This document shows positions 12,401-24,400 of a stretch of 64,000 nucleotides of DNA, in pieces (position 1 is the stretch's first letter; every line of letters begins with the position of its first letter). Under the pieces are notes generated by a model that had not been told where the DNA came from, did no database searches, and saw nothing but the letters and a program-made list of their open reading frames with translations. The DNA is taken from contig JAMPIT010000848.1 of NCBI GenBank assembly GCA_026261815.1, forward strand, positions 1,922,001-1,986,000, read 5' to 3'. The DNA comes from Monarcha castaneiventris obscurior (taxonomy: Eukaryota > Chordata > Aves > Passeriformes > Monarchidae). A program made the position numbers and the translations under genes.

Positions 12401-15400
12401 TGTATTTAGAGATACATAGACCTTCTGTTTTCCACAGCCATGCCTCATTTTCTGGATCTGCAGTCAGTAATGTCACTGTCCTTCTAATAACTTCTTTTTT
12501 AACATAAAATCTTAAGTCTAAAGTTTCTCTTTTCCCATTTCTATCCCTTTTTACGGCTGTAACATTTAGAAATGTGAATTCTTACTTGCTAGTAAAGAGA
12601 GGGCCCCAAATATTGGGGAAGGCTGATGGCACTGTGTGGTGGGTTGACTCTGGCTGGCAGCCAACCATCCACCCAGCACCTCATTCCCCATTTCCATTGG
12701 AGGGGAGAAGGCTCATGGATTGAGGTAATGACAGTTTAACAGGGAAAGCAGAAGCTGCTGATGGGCAAAGGAAAAAGAGAAACACAAATGGGCACAATCA
12801 GACCCGAAGGACTGACAAGGTGCCATGCTCTTGGAGCCTTTGAAAGAGTTTCTTCTCCTGGGCCTAAGTGCTGATTTAGCTGAGGTTTCTGTAACAGGCC
12901 TTTCATCCTGCAGACAAATAACTGGGCTGTAGCCTAATTCTCACTAAGCAGAGGCAGACTGCATGTCAGCAACAGGCAGATGGAACAGCAAAGGCTTTGT
13001 CTGGGGATACTTGGACTTGCCCTATTTAGGTCCCACAAAGCAACTCCGTATCAGAAAAGGCAAGGCAGTATTTTTTTTACGCAGTACCTTTTCTTCCCTT
13101 TTCTGTAGGAATTGAATAAATAAAGTATAAATTCTGCTCCTACTTTATAAAGGCACAATATTTCCCACAAAGACACTCCAAGCAAAAAGTTTATATACTT
13201 TTGGGACTGAAGTAGCTATGTGCTCAGAAGAACCAGTGGTTTGACTTACCTTCCTCATATTTATAATCACTGGTGACATCTACACGATCATCTCTACCAA
13301 CAGCCTTTGTACTGATGGAGACACCAATTTCTGTAGACTTAGAGAATATTAAAGTTTTCTTTCCAGTTGCAGAGTCATAATTCCAGTACATACAGTCTGC
13401 ATTCACTTCTGCAAACACAAATGGGCAGTCGTAGTCCAGATCTACTTCTCCTTCTTTGATGGCATACCGTGAGGCAGGACCACACTGATAAATTCCTACA
13501 GCATCAAGGAAAAAGAATTTAGGCATAATTAAGTCTTTGACAGTAAGCAGATTATTAGACAGATATTTATCACTGACTCCTGAATTGCCCAATGCTGCTG
13601 TCCCATTCAAGCCCTTTCATCCACATAAGCCCTCATACCAGGCCGGTCATCAATGTATCTTGTGTTTATTCTGAAAGTACACTTGATTTATTTTATATTA
13701 TCCCTTAATTTTTAATAGCCTTTGATAGCTACATTGGAAATACAGGAACTGCTGTACTAACTGCTCCTGGAAGTCTGGCTTCTTTCTTGACATCCACAGA
13801 TGATCTGAAGCTTTTCTAATGCAACCGATAAAGTATTTTCTTCTGCAACTATTTCTGAGCAGGTTGAAAAATTGATTTTACAATGATTTTACTTTTTTTC
13901 CCCTTCTCTCTAAAAGTGACTGACTTTATAATTTTTCAACAATACTCCTGAAACAAAATTTGAATACCTCCACTTTGTTCTTGGGGAGTTGCATCCAGAA
14001 CTTGCCATCCACTGTATGAGGGGCCCAAGTCTTTGCGTGTAAACCAGCTTTCATTCCAGACATGGAAATTCCTGTGTGCAAGAATGAACAAAGTAAGCTA
14101 CTAGTATGTATTCATGAATTCCTGTCCACATCCTTTAATCAGCCATCTTAGTTAAATGGATCAAATGCCTTTATTTGCACAGGTTCTTATCTGAGACTCA
14201 CCACTTCTACCCTGACCCTGACTACATTAACTAGAAAGGTGCTGAAAATTGCATTGTGGAATAAATATAAATGTTCAAGGGCAGAAAACAAATTTGTAAA
14301 GTTATACAAAATGCCTTGATCCTATTCTTCTCCAAAAGCTTTGGGCCCATGCACTTCCTTAGTTATAGCTGGTTTCCTTCTGGCACAATGCATAGTTACA
14401 CATGTCATTTATATTTAGAATGGGTCCAGAACAAGAAGGGGAGTAAACAGACAAAAACTGAGGGACTCCTTCTGCTCTTTGCTGAATGCAAGCTTGTTTG
14501 AACTGCATTTGGTGCTTAATAGAGGCAGTAGTTAAATTATTTTCACTGCAAACAATGCCACCACAAGAAAAGTGAAAAAAAATTTAAAAAGGCAGGAAAG
14601 CTGGCTCTGTTTAACTTTTACAGTTTAATGTGAACTGGTTTTGAAGAACAGTTTCAAACTAGGTTGAGTCCCCACTGTTTGATGCATCCAGTGCAATATT
14701 GCAAATTTTCAATCATCTGTGGCATCATATCTGTAACTTTGCCTGCCCTGGCTTCAATTAGCTGTTGTAATTTGTGTCACGATTCTTTGTTTAGCTGAGA
14801 AAGAGTGAAAACACCAAGTCTTGTAGTATTATTTTGTAGTATTTTTATTGATCCTCTGTGTGTGTGTAGCAGTTTTTAAGGCAATTTTTAAGAAGATGAA
14901 GCGTTTATCATTAGAATCTATGCTCTGCACCTGAAGACACTATAGGCATTGACAAGCTCTAATATTAAATATTGAGCATTACCATATGCTGTCAGCTCCC
15001 CTCTCCAAATGATTTCCATCTGCATCATAAAACTCATCCACACGCAGATTTTCATCTGCATCATGGGCAGAACTGAAGTTTGTAATTGTACGAGTGGGAA
15101 TCCCCAGACATCTAAGCACTAAAGAATGAAGAGAAAACCACAGTCAGAAATCAGTATTTCTGCAGGTTTCTTATAGCATAGTAATGTCTTCAAAGACTTC
15201 CATATAGGCAGTATTATTTGTGCTTCTTTTAATAGAATCTGTGCAATGTCAGTCATGTGTGTCACATAAAACATACCTGTAGTCAATACTGCTGCAAAAA
15301 CCCAACATTGTCCATATTTAACAGGTTTGAATCCTGATTTCTTCCAGCTTTGCAGGATTTCTCCACTTCCTGTCCAGCTGCTGGGATTTTTACCACCCTC

Positions 15401-18400
15401 ATATTTTCCACTCCAGTTTCCTAGCACCACCCCTTGGTCATCATTGGCGTTGACCTGAAAAGATATTCACTAAATTTATGATGAGGTAAATTAAGAGTTT
15501 ATTACCTGTCTGAAAGGGGCCTGGGAGTTACAGCAAATGCCATATTGAATTTGAGCTAACAGTGCTCCCTCCTCAAAAAGGGAAAGCTCACAGTAGGCAA
15601 CATGCAGAAAAGTGTGACCAGGAGGTTGAGGGAGGTTGTCAACCCCCTTTAATTTTCCCCAGCAAGGCTGTGCCAGGAGTCCTGTCTCTAGTTTTGGGTC
15701 TCTCAGTTCAAGGGGATGTTGAGACACTGAAGAGGACTCAGGAGGGAGGGCTGCCCAGATGGTCAGGGGTCCTGGAGCACACAATCTACAGGGAGAAGTT
15801 GAGTGCACTGGCCTAGTTCTGCCTGGTTAAGGAGGGTGGGGGGAATGTAAAACCAGCTTACAACCGTTTGAATGTGTGTTCTAAGAAACCTCTTTTATAT
15901 ACCAAGAGGCAACAGCAGAAATCTGTAGCTTGGGAAAATCATATTTGACATAAGAGACAAATTCCTCATTAGGAGGGTAGTACAGCTCTGGACTGGTCAC
16001 CCACAGAGGCCACGAAACCTCCTTCCCTGGAGATCTTCAAAGCAGCCTGGCAAATCCATGGCTGAGCTGATCTAGTACCACTGTACTTCTGCTTCAAAAG
16101 GGTGGCTGGACTAAAGACCACCAAGGAACTGGTCCCTCAACCACCCCATGTGTTCTATTTTCAGTTTGACTCCTGGATATCAAAGTGATAAGTATCAGAA
16201 CTACCCCAGAGGAGATAAATCTAGGAGGATCAGATCAGATGACCACGTAGGTGTTTCTCTGGCCCATACTTCACCACTCATATTGTCTGGTGCATACAGT
16301 GGCCTAAAATTCTCTAAGAAATGTCTTCATATTTACTTTCATTGACTACTTTTAAAGGACACTTATTAGTTTGGACTTTTTGAACATGTTGCTTACCATT
16401 GCACTGAGAACACGGCCCAGATACCTGGGGTCATGTCTGTGAGACACATCAGTGACAGGATCCTGACGGTAGTATAAACTTCGATCCATTATGGAGAGGC
16501 AGATATTGAGGATATCTCCTTGAAACTATGGTACAGAAATAAATTAGTGTTGTGGAAACACAGATTAGTCTACAAAAAATCAGGATGCAGAGAGCCATAT
16601 AAGCATTGAATATTTTTTTTTAATCACCAAATGAAGTGCTGCAGAGCTCAGCCAGGCATTACCATATAAAAATGTGGCCATGACAAACTCTGAAGATCAG
16701 AACTCACAGAGCTTTTCAAAACTTGGAATCTGTGGACTTGAGGGCTTTCAGCATTGCTACAGTGCTTTACTACTCTAAGGCTACTTAGTCTTAGTAAAGA
16801 CATAAAGGTGTCTGTGGCTGCACTTCCAAGGCAGAACAGGGACTAGTAAATTACAAATCCTCATATTGATCAGTAAAACAGGGCTTGGCACAAGTGCTGA
16901 TTTCAACACCAGAGTCCTGCGCTTCATAGATGTATGCAATGAACTGGAAAAAGCAGATGACTCAGTTCATGCAAAAACAGCATCTGGTGTTTCAGTGCTA
17001 CATTTACCTGGCCAAAGTTCCATCCAAAGCTGCTGATATGATTTTTATTGCCTGCAAAAATTATGCCAAACTCTTCTAGCACATATTCCTCACACTCAGC
17101 CTTGTTAGGCATGAACACATCATCACCTGAAAAACCAAAACAGAGAGATGTACAACTATGGCAGGCAAAATAAAACAAAACCTCAGGAGTCTTGCTCTCA
17201 ATCTATAAGAGTGCTTACGGATAGCCACCCTTTGCTGTTCTTGCTGCTATAAACAGATCATGCAACTCGGGATCTTGTACAATTAGAGAAAGGGGTGGGA
17301 GGTGTCTGAGTGAAGAGGGAGGTATGACACTGCCAAATCTGTGAGAAAATGGTAAATATGATTCTTTTCTTGGTTCTACAGAGGCCAGATACACTCTTCT
17401 AAACTTGTGCAGAAGTAGGCAAGCTCTGTCAAAAGCAGAACCTTATCTTTTAGGACAATGAGCTCTCCAGTATGTACATGCTACAGACCTGATTTTTGGT
17501 ACCAGCAGGTCCTGAGAAACTGTTAGACACTGTTTCTTTTATGTCACTGATACATTTGTCAATATTCAGCTGCTATATTAAAGTATAGATCAAATGGAGA
17601 AGCTGCAAATGTTAATGAAGCTAAAAGCAACTTAGATCTTTAGAGGAATTTTGACACACTCATACCTGAAGACCAAGGGTTAAAAAGCAAAACAAAAGTG
17701 CCAAGACTTGCTGGAGAGGAGCTGCCAATTTGAACACTGAGCTTGTAACGTCCAATGACAGCATTATGTGGGCTGGAAATGGAGACGCTCACAGAGTTGG
17801 AACTGGCGGACTGTAGAACTGCACTCCAGCCCTCCTTGCTCACTGCGCTGGAGACACCAAATGTGGCCAGGGTCTTGGTTGCCTTTGAGGGTTTTGGACC
17901 TTTTAAGAAAAACAAACAACATTTTTTTTTCCCATGCCTTGCTGAAACAGATTTAGTCATCACCAAACTCAGCAGGGATGTAGCCCTCCCCTCAGACGAA
18001 TTGGTGCACTATATTGGCAACTGAAGGAAGCTGTGGCTGCTCGCTGAGGTAGCAGTAATACAACACCTCACACAGTTCTATGGCTATGTGAATGAGCACG
18101 TTGGCTCTGAGGTATTCTCTTGCTGCTCTGTAGTGCATATCAGGCCAGAAGAATGTCCTGAGGCAGCATTACTCTCTCTGTGAAAGAAGCTGGGGGCCAT
18201 ACCTGTTTCTGCAAGGAATATTAAGTTTTCCTCAGGCTTTTCTGTTCCATTGAAGGTGATAGTGAAGGCCTGTCCTCTCCTCACAGTCAGTTCTTCACTA
18301 GAAAATTTACTTGTGTGGTGTTCTCTTGCATTTTCTATCAGATGCCAGTCGGTACTTGGCTGCGTTGCAGCTACAAATAAATGAGAAGAGCAAGAAAACT

Positions 18401-21400
18401 TGAGGGTACATCCATAGAGGAAGGAGCACAAACACACTGAAGAATTGCTTATTACTTTCTACAGGTAATTGGTACCCATGTGAGGCTTCCACCAAAATTA
18501 AAAATAATTTATATGTGAGGTTTTTTTTTTAAAGAGACTCCATCTTGCATAGGCTGTTAGAGATTATCTGCATAATTAAATATAGGAGTAGTATATCCTG
18601 TGCTAAAGGAAAATCAGAAAGGCATCTAAGAGAAGAGAAACCTGAGAGAATTGAATATTTGTGAGTTATTTGGATAAAAATCTGGCTGAACTCAATTAAT
18701 TCAATCAAGGTGTCATCCATTCTGACATGGTGTCATCCTAACAGAGGCACAGTCTTGCTGCCTCTGAATGAGAAATAAAGAAACCTGACTGAGCTGAGAA
18801 ACACTTGTGTATTTTAAGCCATGATGTGGTCTCTAGCTCTGTTATGTCCCACAGCTGCCACTGTTGGAAGCATCTAACAAGAACGTGTTGGTGGACACTG
18901 GGCTGTCATTTGGTACTGGGAGAGGTGGCAGAATTGGAGAGAGAATACTACTAAAATATGCTGTAGAAAGCTCTTGCATGTGAACCATGGCTTCAATCAA
19001 AGGCCAGAGAATAAGCATCTGAGATTGGCTTGGCACTGACATCATCAGAGCCTATGGAGGGATTTCTAGTAGGAGATGGCTTGATGGATTAAATGAAGTG
19101 CTGAAGTACAGAAGAAAAAGATTTTTTTATCCCTCTGCGAAGAGGGAGAATAGGGAAGTGTGGTGCTTAGAAGTGGAAAATTGTTACCCTGTGCCATTAT
19201 TGAGTAAAAAAATAATCATCTTATGTTCAACCAGATTTATTAATGTAAAGATTTTTTTACAGCATGATCTTAAATTTATCAAGTTCAGACAAGCCTTGAA
19301 GTAACTACATTGGTGGTTTCAGCAATGTAGTCACAGTCCAAATGGAGAGGAACGTGGGTTTTTTACAGTATTGAGGTGAGAAGCATGTATTATTTTTTCA
19401 GGAACATACCTACTATTAAATAAAAATCTTGAGAAACTTAGCAGTGAAGCACATCTATTGTAGAACCAGCTGAGGGCTCAGGGAGTTTTGCCTTTAAAAA
19501 GGCATGAGTTGGAAAATCAACATGGGACAATTTATAATAAAGGTCAGTTTGCATATCTATAAATATTAGCACGTGAGCAAAAACCCACCACAGCAACAAA
19601 GCAACTGCCAAAAAAACCCCCAACCCCCCAAATTTTTGTATTCTCTCTGCCTTAACTTCAGGTTTCAGCCTCCTCTGCTCATTGTAGCCTTCCTCAGCCT
19701 TTGCAATGATACATTCCCAAAGTTCTACTTTGCTTCTTTCTCTCATGTCAGATTTGCCAGTCTGTCATTTGCACTTTTCTGACAACTCCAAATAGCTGCA
19801 GACTTTCCCCTCCTACTTGCAAAATACATCATTTTTATATCAGTTAATATACCTGTGCTGCCAAACCTCGTTCTAATAAGCTTGCTTTTCCCATGCACAC
19901 AATAAATGAAAAAATGCAATTCCTGTGCAGATCCTTCTCCTGACTCTTGATGGAAGAATTTTCTATTACTTTTTTTTCTTGGATCAAAACTCCTTAGAGA
20001 AGTAGTGATCTCTCAGTGTCCATTACAGAGCTGAACATGATGTATGGATGTAAGAGAGTAACTAACAGCATCACAGGATGGGCTTCCCCCTTGCTCACCT
20101 TGGCCCATATCTGATCAATACGTCTTCTGTATGCAGCTTCTGAAGCTTCCTCTACTTCTGCTGGCTCAAGGAATGACTGGTGCCTTTCACTTCTTAAAAT
20201 CTGTCTGCAATATTTCCTCTGGGGGTGGAGCCTGTCAGGCTGCCTTTGCCCCCAGCCTTGATCTGACCAGTGGGGCTTGAGGATTTATTTTTTATTCATT
20301 TTTTTCCTCTCTCAGTCCTACATCCTCATCTTGTTTCCTTGCAACTTAACATCTGAAGCTTGGACAATATTTATTCCTAACAGTCTGGTCACTTCTTAAA
20401 ATGAGTTTTTAAATGCATTTAAAGTTATAAGAACTTCAGCGTTTAGCTGCTTTTCTTTCTATTATAATGATACAGTGTAACTCCTTCTTGTAAAACGCTG
20501 GTTTTAATTTGAAATACTTCATAAGCAATATTTACAGGGACTTTTTCTTTAAATTAATTCCCTAAATCTGTTGTTTTGGAGCTGCTTCCCCCCCCCTCCC
20601 CCTTCCCCATTGTAGTAATTGCAAAACAATGACCAATCTATTGTCTCTGCCCCAGGTCCAATCACGGCCAAATTTAAAGAACCAATTTTTCATTTATCAC
20701 ATGATTTCTGTTTAACCCTGTTCAATAGACAAGCACTCCACGTCATATTTGCATGACACACTACAGTGACAAAAGGTAAGTACATTTGTGACTTGTGATA
20801 AAATATCTATCATTGTTTTCAACTGGTGAACTACTATTTTTTCATAAGACATCTGACCATGCTACTGGCAATGCCAATTTATGCACAAAATTCTTCCACT
20901 TAATTTCAAGGAGAGTGAATTTTGTTTAGGCTTTGCAGGTGGCTCCACTTTCTATTAAGAAAGAGACTAATTTTGATACTTTTATGAAACTACCTGTAAA
21001 ATTTGATAAAGTCAATGCACATCTTACAGATGCCTCTCAGTGATACCCATCATGCTGGACTGGGCACAGCTGTGCATGTTCCCAAATTCCATCATTTTAT
21101 TTGGCTGGGCTCAGTACTCAGTAGCCCAAATTGTTCTGTTATCAAGTTTGGATCACATTAGAAAGTCTAGAATTCGACCTTGCTCAACCCAGACATTTTT
21201 CATTCCTGTTTCTTATAAAAAGGTGGTGTTGGAAGAAACAGTTTTTACCTGGCTATGATTCAGACTTCTGCATTGAATCTCTATTTATTAATTGTATTTA
21301 ATCTTAAGAGGGGCCATGGTTGATCACTTGCAAAGCCCAGTTGTGATTTTGAAGTGGTAAGACTAATTCTTAAATTTAAAATGTCTTAGAATTTGATTAG

Positions 21401-24400
21401 AGTCTTTGATGTTAAGACACACTCTCCTATCCATACTTTTAAATACTGTTAAATGTCACACAAACAATTTTCAGAATAAATTTAAGATTTCAGCCTATCT
21501 GTGGGTACACAGCAAACCGTTTTTCTTTGATAGGAAGGCTAGTTACTGTTGAAAGAAAAAGAACAACAGTTCATTTATGCTGGCAGACAGCATGTCAGGA
21601 AGAACAAGTTGTGGCTGTTGTGTCAGCTTCTGGTGCTTATTCCCAGCTCTGCCTAAGTTGCCTTGCGGGCCTCTGGTGTGCTTTGTTTGTAAAACAGATG
21701 AATGATACATACTGGACCTTTGGATTAAAGATTATGGGCAAAGGTTGAGAATGAGGCTTAAATTAATGAGAAATACTAACACTAGTCAGAACATGCAGTC
21801 AGTCAAGCACAATGCATCTGACCCAGGCACCTTCCTTGCCAAGCAGTGTTTGTAGAGCTTGAATGGTGGCTATAAATGTAGGGACTGTACAGGCAGGTGC
21901 TTGAAATTCTGTGGATAGCAAGAGAAGACTCTTTTGGACCTCAGAAAATTGAAGCTATAAGCCACCTTAGTATATTGTTTCATGTACCCAGAAGAAGCTA
22001 TATCAGAATCATCTTTTGCAGACTGGTCCAGTCATATAATTCATAACATCCTTTTCCAGTAATACTCAGATTTTTCCCCTCACCTCAGTAACTGTTAAAG
22101 AAATTAATATATAGGACTAAGAGCTTCAGCACTGAAAAGTGAAGGATATATTTGGTAACAGTCAAATTCCCCTCAGTATACTCCTTTCTCTCCTTCTTTC
22201 CAATGTTTTCTTTCACACCAACTCTATATGAATCCTCAGTGATATTTGAATTTTATTAAATGTCACCTATTATTAATTATGCTTTTGTTCAGGATTACCT
22301 GTAATAGTCTATCTGCTCCCATGTTCTTTCTGAGCACAGCTCTTCTTTAACATATCCCTAAAGCATCGTGCTGCAACCACATGGCCGTGACTCATTGGGA
22401 CCGCCTCAGTGGACTTGATGATCTTACAGGTCTTTCTCAACCTTAATTATTCTGATTCTGTGATTTAGTATCCTGAGAAGTTTGGGCTATTCTATCTCTT
22501 ATCACATCCCATTTTTGAATAATTAAGCAAGAAATTCCATCAGCAGCCTCACTCCTGCTATCCTAGATACAGGAATTCAAGGGGTTTTCTACACATTTGC
22601 TTTATTTGTGACCCACACTAGGGAGAGACCCGGGTCCCTGGAACAGCGGTGTGGACTGACTCACATCAGCACTTTTCAGGACTAGAACCACCTGATGTAG
22701 AATTATCTGGTCCATATGGAAAAATATTTGGCTAAGATCTCTTCTGAGCCTTACATATTGTCCAAGACATGCTTCTTATTTTCTGTCTCCCTTTTCTACT
22801 CACATGCGTTAAATAGCAGGGACATTTGGAATGGAAGCTTTCAGCCTGCTGCAGCCTGAAGCGTTCCTGAAGTTCCTGACTGTTCCTGAAGTTTGCCAAC
22901 AGCCTTCCTTTGAAGACAGCAGAACCTGACACGATCACCTTCCATATTGTCTGTGTAAGAAGAGTACCCTGCTAGCTGGGCTCAGATCTTCTTTTGGGAT
23001 CTTGGCTCATTCCAGATGAGATGGCTATTTCAGAAGGGAGGCTGACTGACATAATAGTGACATGAACTAATATGGGACCTTCAAAAACTACCATGCGACC
23101 AGGACAGAGGAATAAGCCAAACTGGCAGTGCAGAGACTGGCATGAATCTTTGCTGGACTCTCCTGACAGCTCCCACATAGTCACACAGCACCTAATATTT
23201 ATAGCCTATGATATTTGAATGTATTTCCCTACCTCTCCCACTTATGCATGTATGTCTTCCATTGGAATGGAGTAAAGACTTTATTTGGAAGTTTTAACTT
23301 CCAGCTATTGCTGCATACTCATCATCCAAGAACACCCCTGTGCAGGCTCCCATCACGGCCCTGCTCTGCTCCTTTCTTTGAGAATCTAGCGTGTTGTCCC
23401 ATTCTGCGGGCAGACGCTCCCAATGCTAATGCACAAACAAGATGCTTGCAGGTGTAACTCACACCTTAATTGTAATGACACTGAAGCTTAAAAGTGACAG
23501 AAAGAAGCTGAGATAATTATTTTCAGTGTGAGACTATGCAATGAATTGTTAAATCCTTAGTAGCAATAGTGGTGCTGCAGTCTATCAAAACCTTTTAAAA
23601 AATCAGGCAAGCTTATAGGAACCTTTTAGGTGCTTTTCTGTTTTCTTTATGCAAAACCTTCTGGATTCTGTTAAAGCAGGTCCATTAGAGACTGGAGAAG
23701 ATGCATGAAGATTTTCTGGGAAAAAAGGTGTGTCTGTCTGCAGGATGTGTGTCAAGGGATGGGAGGAGTAGGGAGAGAGGAAGAGAAGGAGTGAAAATAG
23801 CTCTGTGCACACACAACTGCACACAAGCCCTCACAGTTTTTTACATAAAAAATTGCATGGTACCATGAGGAGCATCCGCTTGCAGTTCTGACATCTCCAG
23901 CTGAGCCTGGGCTTGGGTATTTCTTGGATCATGGGTATTTCACAAGCAAGTGCTGATCATGATTAGCAATACCAGTTTGTTAAATGCTGCGTTAAATGCT
24001 TTTTGCATTTCATGCAATAAGAAAATTGTCGTTGAGAAGGATAGACTGCTGTCTGAAATTTCAAGAGGAAAGTTTGAGAGAGAGCCCTGCTAAAATGTTC
24101 TAAGTTATTGGCAAATCATTGCTTAAAAGGAAGTGTTACAATGAAGAAACAATTGGTTTGTGGGTTTTTCCCCCATTGCTGTAGATGAAGGTTTTAACTG
24201 TCCACCTTACTGTATAGTTCTTTTGTTAAAAAGAAGGATTTTTCTACTCAGTCCATTATTTCATCTTTGCCTATCAAATTGTGTTTTGCTATTTATTTAA
24301 GCTGTGCTCAGAGGAGGAGATTTATGAAGGAATCTATAGCCCTATGCTGATCATATGGACCCAATTCCCTCCTAGTTTCAGTTCTGCTCTTAAACAAGTA

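Noticed and set aside
19438..19746. 102-codon minus-strand frame with a hydrophobic segment, in intron 1 of the TGM3-like gene
   Set aside because: No family recognised, no exon signals, and length is within chance for 64 kb.
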